Part shown: positions 1 through 9,536 of the stretch, one piece after another | Layout of the letters: each line of letters starts with the position of its first letter | How positions within the stretch are numbered: position 1 is the stretch's first letter | The notes under the pieces: generated by a model | Seen by the model: only the letters and a program-made list of their open reading frames with translations | What the model was told of the DNA's origin: nothing | The model's database searches: none | NCBI GenBank assembly: GCA_020435335.1 | Contig: JAGQZT010000080.1 | Span: 1-33,263, forward strand | DNA length: 33,263 nt | Direction of reading: 5' to 3' | DNA from: Flavobacteriales bacterium | GTDB lineage: Bacteria > Bacteroidota > Bacteroidia > Flavobacteriales_E > Vicingaceae | Program-made: the position numbers and the translations under genes

Positions 1-2124
1 AAACAGAAGCCGAACCGGAAGATCCTGGGATTATTCCGGTTTCACCTGGGGGTGTACAACCTGTTCGGTGAAGAATCGACCAATAAAATAAAAATGAACG
101 TCGGAGAAGCACCGGTAATCTTCGATTCTCTTACTGCCGAACGTTCTGCCCATCAGCTGCAATTATATACGCACAGCAAAGGCTATTTTGACAGCCAGGT
201 GAGTTATACCACCAAAGTGCACAAGAACAAAGTGAAGGTCTTGTACCATGTGGAAACGGGAGAACCGTATAAAATTGACAAAGTGGAGTATAAAATTGCT
301 GATGACGGTATTCGAGACCTCATGCTTCGCATCTTGTTTAAGTCAAATATCCGCCTCGGGCAGAATTTTGACATGGACATGCTCGATCAGGAAAGGGAGC
401 AGATCAAAACACAAATGCGGAATGAAGGGTATTATTACTTTTCGAAAGATTACATTAAGTACAAGGCCGACAGTACGGTCGGAGATAAAAAAATCAATCT
501 CCAGGTACACATCACCAAACAAAAGGTGATTGACGAAGAAACCGATTCGATTTATGAAGTGAATCATAAGAAATACAGCATCAACGACATCAACATTTTC
601 GTGAGTAAAAATTTTAAAGATCGCGACCGGTCCAGTTTTGATACCGTATCATTCAAAGATGTAACCATTCATTATGACAGCACCTTAAAATACCGCCCGA
701 GAATGCTGAATCATGCCGTCGGGCTTCAGAAAGGAGACTTATACCTGTTAAGGGATCAGCAAAGTACCTACAAGCATTTCTCCGAACTTAGGCTGTTTAA
801 GAACATCAGCTTAACATTCGAGGATGTGGGCGACAATGAATTGAATGCCAATCTTTTTCTGACCCCCTCCTACACCAAATCCTTTTCCATTGAGGGTGTT
901 GGTACGAATAACGGAGGGAACCTCGGTATTGAAGGTAACCTGATCTACAACAACCGCAACCTGTTCCGGGGTGGCGAACAGTTTACCATCAAACTGAACG
1001 GAGGTTTGGAAGCTCAGCAACTCATCAACGAAGATCAGAAAGATTTCAGGTTTTTAGGGTTACCATTCAACACCCTGGAATTCGGTCCGGAGCTGAACAT
1101 TGAGTTCCCCCGCTTCTTACTACCGGTCAGGCTGGATAAATTCTCCCGCAGAGCTAATCCGAAAACCAACATCAATGTACTCGTAAACTATCAAAAACGT
1201 CCTGAATATGAAAGAAACCTGACGCAGCTAACTTTCGGTTACTTCTGGAATGAATCCAAGCATAAAAAACACATCATCAACCCGATTAACCTCAGTGTGA
1301 TCTACCTTAACCCGACTCCCGAATTCGAAGCGAAATTAAGTGAGGAAAACAACCCCTTTATCCTGAATAGTTATCAGAATCATTTTATCAACTCCACTTC
1401 CTACCGGTTCATATACAACGATCAGGTCGTCAACAAACGGGCTGATTTCCTGTACTTCCGGTTTGATGCGGAGCTCGCCGGAAATATCCAGTCGGCATAC
1501 AATGCCATGACAAACAAACCGTACGATAATCCCGAAACGGAAAGCTACGACATGTTGGGGATCCGGTATGCGCAATTTGCCAAGACAGACCTGGACCTCC
1601 GGTATTACGAGCAAGGCCGGCTGGCTTCCTTTGTAAGCCGTTTGAATATCGGCCTGGGAAAACCTTACGGCAACCTGAACGTATTGCCTTTTGAAAAAAG
1701 TTATTACGGAGGTGGTGCTAACGACATCAGAGCCTGGCAGGCCCGATCGCTGGGTCCGGGGTCTATCCCCGACAGCCTTACTGAAAATTCGTTGTACCAG
1801 ATCGGAGAACTTAAAATTGAAGGGAACGTGGAATACCGCTTCGATATCACCAAAGTGATTGAGGGAGCTGCTTTTATCGACGCCGGTAATATCTGGTTGC
1901 TCGCTAAAGACGAAGAACGCCCCAATGCGGAAATCAAACTGGATCGTTTTTGGCAGGATGTAGCCATCGGTACGGGGCTCGGTATCCGGTTCGACTTTAA
2001 CTTCTTCCTGATTCGTTTCGATCTGGCATTCAAATTAAAAGACCCTGCTTCGGATCAGCCCAAACAATTTGACTTCATTTGGAATAAACCGACACTTAAC
2101 CTCGGGATCGGATATCCCTTCTGA
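1..2124 (+). CDS. tamL: TamL-like Omp85 outer membrane assembly protein (5' truncated)
   Basis: The reading frame is open from base 1, so the gene starts upstream; the first in-frame GTG at 52 is internal. The visible 707 residues open with a KQKPNRKILG segment and then POTRA-like segments ending in SKGYFDSQV and NEGYYYFSKDY. The C-terminal half is a beta-barrel with a GGGANDIRAWQ motif, an EGNVEYRF strand and a last strand ending in Phe, the usual Omp85 C-terminal signal. These features fit the Bacteroidota TamL branch of the BamA/TamA family, which inserts or exports outer-membrane proteins with TamB. TamL proteins carry an N-terminal lipobox; that part lies outside the window, so a plain BamA/TamA assignment cannot be excluded. 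A promoter-like element separates it from the aldolase downstream. Confidence 0.8.
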   Translation, partial: KQKPNRKILGLFRFHLGVYNLFGEESTNKIKMNVGEAPVIFDSLTAERSAHQLQLYTHSKGYFDSQVSYTTKVHKNKVKVLYHVETGEPYKIDKVEYKIADDGIRDLMLRILFKSNIRLGQNFDMDMLDQEREQIKTQMRNEGYYYFSKDYIKYKADSTVGDKKINLQVHITKQKVIDEETDSIYEVNHKKYSINDINIFVSKNFKDRDRSSFDTVSFKDVTIHYDSTLKYRPRMLNHAVGLQKGDLYLLRDQQSTYKHFSELRLFKNISLTFEDVGDNELNANLFLTPSYTKSFSIEGVGTNNGGNLGIEGNLIYNNRNLFRGGEQFTIKLNGGLEAQQLINEDQKDFRFLGLPFNTLEFGPELNIEFPRFLLPVRLDKFSRRANPKTNINVLVNYQKRPEYERNLTQLTFGYFWNESKHKKHIINPINLSVIYLNPTPEFEAKLSEENNPFILNSYQNHFINSTSYRFIYNDQVVNKRADFLYFRFDAELAGNIQSAYNAMTNKPYDNPETESYDMLGIRYAQFAKTDLDLRYYEQGRLASFVSRLNIGLGKPYGNLNVLPFEKSYYGGGANDIRAWQARSLGPGSIPDSLTENSLYQIGELKIEGNVEYRFDITKVIEGAAFIDAGNIWLLAKDEERPNAEIKLDRFWQDVAIGTGLGIRFDFNFFLIRFDLAFKLKDPASDQPKQFDFIWNKPTLNLGIGYPF

Positions 2125-2167
2125 TGCTTTCGCCAAAATTTGGGATTTCTTTCCCGGATTCCTCCGC

Positions 2168-2193
2168 TTGATTTCATTTTTATGTTAACTTTG
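2168..2193 (+). promoter_or_regulatory. Bacteroidota-type promoter for fbaA
   Basis: TAACTTTG at 2186-2193 matches the -7 consensus TAnnTTTG. A TTG at 2168-2170 could serve as the -33 element, although the 15-base gap is shorter than the usual 19-21. The expected start of transcription is about 15 bases before the aldolase ATG. Confidence 0.5.
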
Positions 2194-2213
2194 ACCTCAC
2201 AAAATTTTATTCC

Positions 2214-3284
2214 ATGAGTGATCAAATCAAAGCCGGAGTCGTATATGGAGATGATGTTCAACGCATTTTCCAATTAGCCAAGGATAAGAAGTTTGCCTTG
2301 CCTGCCGTTAATGTTGTGGGTAATAACACCGTTAACGCCGTGATGGAGACAGCCCGGGAGATGAATGCCCCTGTTATCATTCAGTTTTCTAATGGTGGTG
2401 GGCATTTTAATGCAGGTAAAGGACTGAGTAACGAGAACCAGCAGGCCGCTATATTAGGTTCCATTGCCGGAGCAAAACACATCCATTTACTGGCTGAAGC
2501 CTATGGTATTCCGGTTATATTGCATACCGATCACTGTGCCAAGAAACTTTTACCCTGGATCGACGGACTACTTGATGCCGGCGAACAGCATTTTAAAGAA
2601 ACCGGTAAGCCGCTATATAGCTCGCACATGATCGACCTTTCCGAAGAGCCGATTCAAGAAAATATCGAGATCTGTAAACGTTACCTGGAACGCATGAGCA
2701 AGATCGGCATGACCCTCGAAATCGAGTTAGGTATAACCGGCGGTGAAGAAGATGGTGTGGATAACAGTGATGTGGATAATGCTTTGCTGTACACCCAACC
2801 GGAAGAAGTGGCTTATGCTTATGAAGAATTACTGAAGATCAGTCCACGATTCACAATTGCTGCGGCTTTTGGAAATGTGCACGGGGTGTATAAACCCGGA
2901 AACGTTAAATTAACGCCCGTTATCCTGAAAAACTCTCAGGATTACATCCAGCAAAAATACAACACCGGACACAATCCGGTTGATTTTGTTTTCCACGGTG
3001 GCTCTGGCTCATCCGTTGAAGAGATTCGCGAAGCCATTGGTTATGGCGTTATTAAAATGAATATCGATACCGATCTGCAGTATGCCTTTATGGAAGGTGT
3101 TCGCGATTACATGGCCGCTAAAACGGATTACCTGCAATCGCAGATCGGAAATCCTGAAGGAGACGATAAGCCGAATAAGAAAATTTATGATCCCCGCGTT
3201 TGGCTTCGTGAAGGAGAATTGACGTTTAAAGCGAGGTTAAAGAAGGCTTTTGAAGATTTGAATAATGTTAACACATTAAACTAG
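2214..3284 (+). CDS. fbaA: Class II fructose-bisphosphate aldolase
   Basis: This is a 356-residue zinc-dependent aldolase of the class IIA (E. coli FbaA-like) group. It interconverts fructose 1,6-bisphosphate with dihydroxyacetone phosphate and glyceraldehyde 3-phosphate in glycolysis and gluconeogenesis. HTDHC at residues 104-108 supplies the catalytic Asp106 and the metal ligand His107. Further family motifs are ELGITGGEEDGVDN, the FGNVHGVY metal-binding segment, the FHGGSGSS phosphate-binding loop and NIDTDLQYA near the C-terminus. Length matches the E. coli-type family. The ATG at 2214 follows a TAnnTTTG element by 20 bases. accD starts only 6 bp after the stop codon, so the two genes are probably cotranscribed. 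Confidence 0.97.
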   Translation: MSDQIKAGVVYGDDVQRIFQLAKDKKFALPAVNVVGNNTVNAVMETAREMNAPVIIQFSNGGGHFNAGKGLSNENQQAAILGSIAGAKHIHLLAEAYGIPVILHTDHCAKKLLPWIDGLLDAGEQHFKETGKPLYSSHMIDLSEEPIQENIEICKRYLERMSKIGMTLEIELGITGGEEDGVDNSDVDNALLYTQPEEVAYAYEELLKISPRFTIAAAFGNVHGVYKPGNVKLTPVILKNSQDYIQQKYNTGHNPVDFVFHGGSGSSVEEIREAIGYGVIKMNIDTDLQYAFMEGVRDYMAAKTDYLQSQIGNPEGDDKPNKKIYDPRVWLREGELTFKARLKKAFEDLNNVNTLN

Positions 3285-3290
3285 TAGATT

Positions 3291-4136
3291 ATGGTTTGGT
3301 TTAAGCGTAGAAAAAAAGGTGTTGTTACTCCTACCAAGGAAAAAAAGGAAACGCCCGAAGGATTATGGCATAAGTGTGAAGAATGTAAACACGTTACATC
3401 GAACGATGAATACCTGGCCAACCTATCCGTTTGTCCGCAATGTTCCCACCACGGGAAGATCGACTCGCTGACTTATTTCAAGATTCTGTTCGATGACAAC
3501 AAATACAAGGAACTGGATGAGAATTTAACTTCCGGTGATCCTTTGCAGTTTGAAGACACGAAAAAATATACCGACCGAATTCAAACCACCCAGCAAAAGA
3601 CCAAACTGAAAGATGCTGTGCGTACCGGTGTGGGTAAAATTGACAAACAGGATGCGGTAATTGCTTGCATGGATTTCGGGTTTATCGGCGGATCTATGGG
3701 ATCGGTGGTCGGAGAAAAAATAGCCAGGGCTATCGACCACTCCATCAAGCATAAGGTTCCTTTTATCATGATTTCCAAATCCGGTGGTGCCCGGATGATG
3801 GAAGCGGCCTTTTCGTTGATGCAGATGGCAAAAACATCCGCTAAGTTGTCTATTCTGGCAAAAGAACGGGTTCCTTATATTTCGTTGTTGACCGATCCGA
3901 CCACAGGTGGTGTAACGGCTTCTTATGCGATGTTGGGCGACATCAACATTGCCGAACCCGGGGCACTGATCGGCTTTGCCGGCCCCCGCGTGGTGAAAGA
4001 AACCATTGGAAAAGACCTGCCTTCAGGTTTCCAGACATCGGAGTTTGTTCTGGAACACGGATTCCTCGATTACATCGTGGACCGGCACCACCTGAAAGAG
4101 AAGATCTCGTTATCCATTAAGTTATTCAACAATTAA
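3291..4136 (+). CDS. accD: Acetyl-CoA carboxylase carboxyltransferase subunit beta
   Basis: The 281-residue product is the beta subunit of the carboxyltransferase, which passes CO2 from biotin to acetyl-CoA to make malonyl-CoA for fatty acid synthesis, acting in the cytoplasm with AccA. The N-terminal zinc ribbon is present as C29-x2-C32 and C48-x2-C51. The crotonase-fold body follows with the typical [26 protein letters not shown] and [13 protein letters not shown] segments. Length is normal for the family. It sits 6 bp behind fbaA, apparently in one transcript, which couples a glycolytic gene to a lipid synthesis gene. No terminator hairpin is obvious between this stop codon and rpsO. Confidence 0.97.
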   Translation: MVWFKRRKKGVVTPTKEKKETPEGLWHKCEECKHVTSNDEYLANLSVCPQCSHHGKIDSLTYFKILFDDNKYKELDENLTSGDPLQFEDTKKYTDRIQTTQQKTKLKDAVRTGVGKIDKQDAVIACMDFGFIGGSMGSVVGEKIARAIDHSIKHKVPFIMISKSGGARMMEAAFSLMQMAKTSAKLSILAKERVPYISLLTDPTTGGVTASYAMLGDINIAEPGALIGFAGPRVVKETIGKDLPSGFQTSEFVLEHGFLDYIVDRHHLKEKISLSIKLFNN

Positions 4137-4172
4137 AAAGATAAGGAAATGTAAATCAAGTGATTATTTTAC

Positions 4173-4180
4173 TACATTTG
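4173..4180 (+). promoter_or_regulatory. -7 promoter element for rpsO
   Basis: TACATTTG is an exact match to TAnnTTTG, 46 bases before the rpsO ATG. No clear TTG lies at the -33 spacing. The short A/T-rich leader that follows shows no obvious hairpin. Confidence 0.5.
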
Positions 4181-4226
4181 CAACCTTAAATAAGTATACA
4201 TAATAAACATTAAAATTAATTTTGGC

Positions 4227-4496
4227 ATGTATTTATCAAAAGAAAAGAAAGAAGAGATCTTTAAAAAGTACGGTGGAGACACAAAGAACACAGGGTCTAC
4301 CGAAGGGCAAATTGCCTTATTCACCTACAGAATTAACCACTTAACTCAGCACTTGAAATCCAATAAAAAAGATTTCGGAACACAAAAAGCGCTGTTGGAT
4401 CTGGTTGGTAAACGAAGAAGTTTGTTGGATTACTACAAGAATAAAGATATCGTTAAGTATCGTGAGTTGATCAAAGAACTTGGAATTAGAAAGTAA
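4227..4496 (+). CDS. rpsO: 30S ribosomal protein S15
   Basis: The 89-residue length is exactly that of bacterial S15, a primary 16S rRNA-binding protein of the small-subunit platform. The family pattern is clear: an N-terminal helix with KKEEIFKKYG, then NTGSTEGQIALFTYRINHL, a second block HLKSNKKDFGTQKALLDLVGKRRSLLDY, and a final KYRELIKELGIRK helix. The order rpsO-pnp is conserved across many bacteria and is seen here. An intrinsic terminator 37 bases after the stop codon suggests that most S15 transcripts end before pnp. The leader is too short to show a clear S15 autoregulatory pseudoknot. Confidence 0.97.
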   Translation: MYLSKEKKEEIFKKYGGDTKNTGSTEGQIALFTYRINHLTQHLKSNKKDFGTQKALLDLVGKRRSLLDYYKNKDIVKYRELIKELGIRK

Positions 4497-4532
4497 GCGT
4501 TTGAGCAACGTACGACTAACATCATGAATTTT

Positions 4533-4572
4533 AAAGGGGGGCTCGCAAATTAATTGCACTCCCCTTTTTTTA
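4533..4572 (+). terminator. Terminator between rpsO and pnp
   Basis: The arms AAAGGGG and CCCCTTT, with an inner GCAA/TTGC pairing, form a hairpin followed by a run of seven T. It ends 20 bases before the pnp ATG. No TAnnTTTG element was seen between it and pnp, so pnp probably depends on readthrough or on a weaker promoter. Confidence 0.75.
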
Positions 4573-4591
4573 TTATAAACCTAAATATATT

Positions 4592-6730
4592 ATGTCAAAA
4601 ATTGGAATTACAAAATCCTACACGTTAGGTGATGGAAGGTCCATCGAAATTGAAACAGGAAAATTGGCTAAACAAGCCCATGGTTCTGTTGTTGTAAAAA
4701 TGGGTAAAACCATGTTATTAGCTACTGTTGTTTCTGACGCAGAAGCCGGAGAAGACATGGATTTCTTACCGTTAACCGTTGATTATCGCGAAAAATTTGC
4801 CGCTGCCGGAAAAATCCCGGGTGGTTTCTTAAAAAGAGAAGCCCGACCAAGCGACAGTGAAATCCTGATCGCTCGTTTGATTGACCGTGCTCTGCGTCCA
4901 TTATTTCCGGACGATTACCACGCGAACACTCAAGTACAGGTTCAGCTGATCTCCTTTGATGAGGACGTACTGCCCGATGCTTTAGCCGGACTGGCTGCTT
5001 CGGCTTGTATCGCTGTTTCCGACATTCCGTTCAACGGACCTTGTTCTGAAGTAAAAGTAAGCCGTGTTGAAGGAAACTGGGTGATCAACCCTTCCCCTAC
5101 TCAACTGGAAAACGCCGATATCGATCTGATCGTTGCTGCTACCATGGATAACATCATGATGGTGGAAGGTGAAATGAAAGAGGTTTCCGAAGCAGAAATG
5201 CTGGAGGCAATCAAAATTGCACACGACGAGATCAAAAAACAATGTCAGTTACAGCTTGACCTTGCTGCAGAGGTTGAAGTTTCTAAAACCAAAAGAAGCT
5301 ACGACCACGAACGTCACAATGAAGATTTATTGAGCCGTTTGAAAGCAGCCTGCTACGATAAATGCTATGCCGTGGCCGGTGAGTCTATCGCCGACAAAGC
5401 ATTGCGTTCTGAAAAATTCTCCAAGATCAAAGAAGAATTCGTTGCCACATTAACGGAAGAAGAACAAGAAGATAAATTCTTATTGAGCCAGTATTTCAAG
5501 AAAGTTCAGAAAGAAGCGGTTCGAAATGTCGTATTAAATGAAAGAAGACGTCTGGACGGCCGTAAACTGGATGAAATCAGACCAATCTGGAGTGAAGTGG
5601 ATTATTTACCGGGCGCACACGGTTCTTCTATCTTTACACGTGGTGAAACTCAATCCTTAACAACCGTTACATTAGGTAGCAAACTGGATGAGAAAATGAT
5701 CGACGGTGTTACGGAAGAAGGTACCGAGAAGTTCATGTTACACTACAACTTCCCTTCATTCTCTACCGGAGAGGCTCGCCCTAACCGGGGAACCAGCCGT
5801 AGAGAAGTTGGTCACGGGAACCTGGCTCTGAGAGCGTTAAAACCGATGCTTCCGAAAGGCCCGGAAAATCCTTACACCATTCGTGTGGTTTCTGAGATTC
5901 TGGAATCGAACGGTTCCTCTTCCATGGCTACGGTTTGTGCCGGTACGCTGGCTCTGATGGATGCCGGTGTTCAGATCAAACGTCCGGTTTCCGGAATTGC
6001 CATGGGATTGATCTCCGGTACGGACGGTAAATACGCCGTATTGTCTGACATCCTTGGTGATGAAGATCACTTAGGTGATATGGACTTTAAAGTAACCGGA
6101 ACTCAAAAGGGAATCACAGCTTGTCAAATGGACATTAAAGTGGATGGCCTATCCTACCAGATTCTGGAAGAAGCCCTGAATCAGGCTAAAGACGGTCGTT
6201 TACACATCCTGAACGAGATGATGAAAACAATCTCCTTACCAAATGCTGATTACAAGCCTCATACGCCACGCATCAAGCAGATCACGATCCCTAAAGATAT
6301 GATCGGTGCCGTAATCGGGCCTGGTGGTAAGATCATCCAGGAAATTCAAAATACAACCGGCACAACCATTACCATCGAAGAAGTTGGTAATCAGGGTGTT
6401 GTAGATATTATGAGCAACGACGGTCAGGCGATGGAAGCTGCTCTTAATCGCATCAAAGCCATTACAGCTATGCCTGAAGTTGGAGAAATCTACAAAGGGA
6501 AAGTAAAATCCATCACCAATTTCGGTGCTTTTGTGGAAATTTTACCTGGGAAAGACGGGTTATTGCACATTTCCGAAATCAATTGGGATCGTGTAGCCAA
6601 CGTAACCGACGTATTGAAAGAAGGTGAAGAGATCGAAGTGAAACTCATCGATATCGACCCGAAAACCGGTAAATTTAAATTATCCAGAAAGGTTTTACTA
6701 GAGAAACCTCAAAGAGAAAAGGCAGAATAA
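4592..6730 (+). CDS. pnp: Polyribonucleotide nucleotidyltransferase (PNPase)
   Basis: The 712-residue enzyme degrades RNA 3' to 5' by phosphorolysis and can add tails, in the cytoplasm. Two RNase PH-like domains make up roughly residues 1-230 and 310-550. The second contains the family segments [33 protein letters not shown] and GLISG-type loops, and [20 protein letters not shown] with its acidic catalytic residues. A KH domain follows around residues 560-620 ([20 protein letters not shown]), then an S1 domain around 628-697 ([28 protein letters not shown]). All usual domains are present and length is normal. It is followed by a strong terminator and then a sigma factor gene. Confidence 0.98.
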   Translation: MSKIGITKSYTLGDGRSIEIETGKLAKQAHGSVVVKMGKTMLLATVVSDAEAGEDMDFLPLTVDYREKFAAAGKIPGGFLKREARPSDSEILIARLIDRALRPLFPDDYHANTQVQVQLISFDEDVLPDALAGLAASACIAVSDIPFNGPCSEVKVSRVEGNWVINPSPTQLENADIDLIVAATMDNIMMVEGEMKEVSEAEMLEAIKIAHDEIKKQCQLQLDLAAEVEVSKTKRSYDHERHNEDLLSRLKAACYDKCYAVAGESIADKALRSEKFSKIKEEFVATLTEEEQEDKFLLSQYFKKVQKEAVRNVVLNERRRLDGRKLDEIRPIWSEVDYLPGAHGSSIFTRGETQSLTTVTLGSKLDEKMIDGVTEEGTEKFMLHYNFPSFSTGEARPNRGTSRREVGHGNLALRALKPMLPKGPENPYTIRVVSEILESNGSSSMATVCAGTLALMDAGVQIKRPVSGIAMGLISGTDGKYAVLSDILGDEDHLGDMDFKVTGTQKGITACQMDIKVDGLSYQILEEALNQAKDGRLHILNEMMKTISLPNADYKPHTPRIKQITIPKDMIGAVIGPGGKIIQEIQNTTGTTITIEEVGNQGVVDIMSNDGQAMEAALNRIKAITAMPEVGEIYKGKVKSITNFGAFVEILPGKDGLLHISEINWDRVANVTDVLKEGEEIEVKLIDIDPKTGKFKLSRKVLLEKPQREKAE

Positions 6731-6750
6731 TCATTTTTAATTCGCCGTTT

Positions 6751-6779
6751 AAAGCCCAGTGTTTACTGGGCTTTTTTTA
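6751..6779 (+). terminator. Intrinsic terminator of pnp
   Basis: A 10-bp perfect stem, AAAGCCCAGT with ACTGGGCTTT, around a GTTT loop is followed by a T-run. It lies 20 bases after the pnp stop codon and separates pnp from the sigma factor gene. Confidence 0.9.
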
Positions 6780-6864
6780 TTTTGTTAATAATCGGACCAA
6801 CATTTTTGTAACTTAAGTATAGACGAAACGTAAATTGGCATAGACAAATCTCTAAAACCAATCT

Positions 6865-7734
6865 ATGAGGCAACTTAAAATTACGAAGCAGGTTACGAAC
6901 CGGGAAACAATTTCTTTAGACAAGTACCTGCACGACATTTCAAAAGTAGGGTTGGTATCTGCCGAAGAGGAAATAGAACTCGCAAGAAAAATAAAGAAAG
7001 GTGACAAAGCCGCATTGGAAAAACTAACCAAGGCGAACCTTCGATTTGTTGTTTCTGTGGCCAAGCAGTACCAAAATCAGGGACTTACCCTTCCCGATTT
7101 GATCAACGAAGGGAATATCGGCCTCATCAAGGCGGCACAGCGGTTCGACGAAACCCGGGGGTTTAAGTTTATCTCCTATGCCGTTTGGTGGATCAGACAA
7201 TCCATCATGCAGGCGATTGCCGAACAAGCGCGTATCGTACGCCTTCCACTCAACAAGATCGGGAACATCACCAAGATTAACCGAACCTTTGCCGAACTGG
7301 AGCAATTGCATGAGCGGGAACCTTCTGTGGAAGAAGTGGCGGAGCTTCTAGAAATCACCTCTTCTGAGGTAAAGGATTCATTAAAAATTTCCGGCAAACA
7401 CGTTTCTGTGGATGCTCCGCTTTCCGACGACGAAGAAAGCAGCACCATGATCGATCTGATGTCGGACACGGAAAGTGTGCAGGATCCGGATAATCACCTG
7501 ATGCGGGAATCCCTGATCAATGAGATCGAACGGTCCTTCTCCACCCTTTCTTACCGCGAAGCGGAAGTGCTGCGGATGTATTTCGGGATCAATCAAAAGA
7601 CCCCGCTCACGTTGGAAGAGATCGGGGAAGCCTTTGACCTCACCAGAGAACGGGTCAGACAGATCAAGGAAAAGGCCCTGCGTAAGCTAAAACACACCTC
7701 ACGTTGTAAGTTACTCAAACCTTATTTGGGTTAA
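6865..7734 (+). CDS. rpoD: RNA polymerase sigma-70 factor, RpoD/SigA type (copy A)
   Basis: This 289-residue sigma factor lacks region 1.1, as is normal for Bacteroidota. Region 1.2 lies near residues 15-50. Region 2 holds [15 protein letters not shown], the core-binding [16 protein letters not shown] and the -10-recognition segment [20 protein letters not shown]. Region 3 follows with [11 protein letters not shown], and region 4 near residues 215-285 holds the helix-turn-helix [20 protein letters not shown]. It should direct polymerase to housekeeping-type promoters. The order rpsO-pnp-sigma factor is, from memory, the locus of rpoD in flavobacteria. A second, very similar factor lies at 22243; either could be the main one. 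Compared with copy B it has a diverged linker before region 4. Confidence 0.93.
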   Translation: MRQLKITKQVTNRETISLDKYLHDISKVGLVSAEEEIELARKIKKGDKAALEKLTKANLRFVVSVAKQYQNQGLTLPDLINEGNIGLIKAAQRFDETRGFKFISYAVWWIRQSIMQAIAEQARIVRLPLNKIGNITKINRTFAELEQLHEREPSVEEVAELLEITSSEVKDSLKISGKHVSVDAPLSDDEESSTMIDLMSDTESVQDPDNHLMRESLINEIERSFSTLSYREAEVLRMYFGINQKTPLTLEEIGEAFDLTRERVRQIKEKALRKLKHTSRCKLLKPYLG

Positions 7735-7758
7735 TAAATATAGATATCCGAATGTCCC

Positions 7759-7788
7759 AGGCGAATGTTGAAAAACATTCGCCTTTTT
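7759..7788 (+). terminator. Terminator after sigma factor copy A
   Basis: The arms GGCGAATGTT and AACATTCGCC pair perfectly around a GAAA loop and are followed by TTTTT. It lies 25 bases after the sigma stop codon and ahead of the rpe promoter element. Confidence 0.9.
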
Positions 7789-7813
7789 CATGTATATCCT
7801 TTTCCGGTTTTAA

Positions 7814-7821
7814 TACCTTTG
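7814..7821 (+). promoter_or_regulatory. -7 promoter element for rpe
   Basis: TACCTTTG matches TAnnTTTG exactly, 17 bases before the rpe ATG at 7839. It lies between the preceding terminator and that ATG, which argues against the longer upstream start. Confidence 0.55.
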
Positions 7822-7838
7822 TGCAAACAATCGATCTC

Positions 7839-8489
7839 ATGAAACATTTAGTCGCGCCTTCTATCTTATCTTCAGACTTCGCCAACCTCCAATCGGAATG
7901 TGACATGCTGAACAACAGTGATGCCGACTGGTATCATGTGGATGTGATGGATGGTGTGTTTGTTCCCAACCTGACCTTCGGGATGCCGGTGATCAAGGCC
8001 ATCAAAAAACACGCAACCAAGCCGTTCGACGTGCACCTGATGATCGTGGAACCCGATAAATTCATCAAGGATTTTGCAGATGCCGGAGCCGATATCTTAA
8101 CCGTGCACTACGAAGCCTGCCCTCATCTGCACCGATCCATCCAACGCATTAAGGCGGAAGGCATGAAAGCAGGTGTTGCCCTGAATCCCCACACCAACGT
8201 TCAATTGCTTGAGGATCTGATTCAGGATATCGATCTGGTTTGCTTAATGTCGGTTAATCCGGGCTTTGGCGGACAATCATTTATTGAGAACACCTACACC
8301 AAGATCAAGACCTTAAAAGCCATGATTCAGGCTAAAAATGCCTCTACCCTTATTGAGATTGACGGTGGTGTTACTTCTGCAAACGCCAGAAAATTAATCG
8401 ATTGTGGTGCCGATGTGCTGGTTGCCGGAAGTTTTGTCTTCAAATCTCCCAACCCCACGGAAACCATCAAAGAACTAAAATCCCTGTAG
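7839..8489 (+). CDS. rpe: Ribulose-phosphate 3-epimerase
   Basis: The 216-residue product interconverts ribulose 5-phosphate and xylulose 5-phosphate in the pentose phosphate pathway. It is a TIM barrel with MKHLVAPSILSSDFANL at the start, the metal-binding HVDVMDGVFVPNLTFG strand, VHLMI, HYEACPHLH, the SVNPGFGGQSF phosphate loop and EIDGGV with the second catalytic Asp. The frame is open from an ATG at 7752, but that stretch encodes a terminator hairpin and a promoter element, and the canonical N-terminus begins at 7839, giving the usual family length. It is flanked by its own promoter element and by another one downstream, so it is probably a single-gene unit. Confidence 0.97.
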   Translation: MKHLVAPSILSSDFANLQSECDMLNNSDADWYHVDVMDGVFVPNLTFGMPVIKAIKKHATKPFDVHLMIVEPDKFIKDFADAGADILTVHYEACPHLHRSIQRIKAEGMKAGVALNPHTNVQLLEDLIQDIDLVCLMSVNPGFGGQSFIENTYTKIKTLKAMIQAKNASTLIEIDGGVTSANARKLIDCGADVLVAGSFVFKSPNPTETIKELKSL

Positions 8490-8510
8490 TTATTTATTAG
8501 CTAATTTTAC

Positions 8511-8518
8511 TATCTTTG
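8511..8518 (+). promoter_or_regulatory. -7 promoter element for the hydrolase lipoprotein gene
   Basis: TATCTTTG matches TAnnTTTG exactly, 25 bases before the ATG at 8544. No clear -33 TTG is visible. Confidence 0.5.
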
Positions 8519-8543
8519 GGTCAAATCATTACAATTTAAGTAT

Positions 8544-9536
8544 ATGAAAAAGGTATTCTATGGATTGTCGTTATCCATTTTAATTTTTACAGCCTGTGGC
8601 GGCGACCATTCGGGAGATGATGTGACTACGGAAACCAGTACGACTGAAACGGAAGTTGCTGTTGTTTCCACAACGGAAGAAGTTGAAATCAACGGCGTAA
8701 AACATTTCATTGAAAAGATCGGTGAAGGCGAACCCATCGTCGTATTACACGGCGGACCGGGAATTTTCCATGATTACCTCGTTCCTCATTTTAAGCAACT
8801 GGCACAACAATACCAGGTCATCTTTTACGATCAGCGCGGTTGTGGCCGGACAGATTTTCCGAAAGATACTTCCAGCATTAACATTGAGACCTATGTAGAA
8901 GACCTGGAAGCGATCCGGAACCACCTGAAAATTGAAAAACTGAACCTGATGGGACACTCCTGGGGTGCTTTACTGGCCATGAAATACGGTATTAAATACC
9001 CGGGAAACCTGAATAAATTAATGCTGGTATCCCCTGCTCCATCCAATTCGGATTACTTCGACCAGACCTTTGCCAACATGCAAAAGAAACGATCGGAAGA
9101 AGATACTAAAGACCTGATCCAGGCCATGATGTCCAAGAAATTTGAGACCCGTGAAGAGGAAACCTTCAGAAAGGTGATCTTATTGGGTGACAAAACCAAC
9201 CTGGTTGATCAGACTAAAATTGAGGAACTCTATGCTCCTATTCAGTTCAGCGCGACTACAGCCAATAACTTATTGATCGTAAACAGTTTGCTGGAAAGAA
9301 CCTATTTCAACTTTGATATCACCAACGAGGGATTGGAAAACATAAGCTGTCCGACCATCATCCTGTTGGGTGATATGGATAATGTTCCGTTTTTATCTGC
9401 TCAAAGCATCCAGGAAAAGATTCCGGGTTGCCAGCTGACCGTATTTAAGAAGTCCTGCCACTACCCGTTTTTTGAAGTGCCCGGAGAGTTTAATATGGCT
9501 GTGAAGAACTTCCTAAACCCGGAATATGAGCAATAG
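8544..9536 (+). CDS. Lipoprotein alpha/beta hydrolase, proline iminopeptidase-like (S33)
   Basis: The 330-residue product begins with a lipoprotein signal, MKKVFYGLSLSILIFTACGG, whose lipobox TAC places the modified Cys near residue 18. A Thr/Glu-rich linker follows. The hydrolase domain shows HGGPG (oxyanion region), YDQRGCGRTD, the nucleophile elbow GHSWG with Ser139, an Asp at 277 or 279 in LLGDMDN, and His306 in SCHYPF. This motif set is that of the S33 prolyl aminopeptidase group, which removes N-terminal proline from peptides; other ester or amide substrates are possible. The acidic residues after the lipid Cys resemble surface-export signals of Bacteroidota lipoproteins, but that is inference. 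Its last 11 bases overlap the next gene, which implies translational coupling. Confidence 0.87.
   Translation: MKKVFYGLSLSILIFTACGGDHSGDDVTTETSTTETEVAVVSTTEEVEINGVKHFIEKIGEGEPIVVLHGGPGIFHDYLVPHFKQLAQQYQVIFYDQRGCGRTDFPKDTSSINIETYVEDLEAIRNHLKIEKLNLMGHSWGALLAMKYGIKYPGNLNKLMLVSPAPSNSDYFDQTFANMQKKRSEEDTKDLIQAMMSKKFETREEETFRKVILLGDKTNLVDQTKIEELYAPIQFSATTANNLLIVNSLLERTYFNFDITNEGLENISCPTIILLGDMDNVPFLSAQSIQEKIPGCQLTVFKKSCHYPFFEVPGEFNMAVKNFLNPEYEQ

Noticed and set aside
4217-4224. TAATTTTG just before rpsO as a second promoter
   Set aside because: It ends 2 bases before the ATG, so the transcript would begin inside the coding region.
7752-7838. Longer N-terminus for ribulose-phosphate epimerase from an ATG at 7752
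   Set aside because: This stretch holds a terminator hairpin and a -7 promoter element, and the conserved protein start is at 7839.
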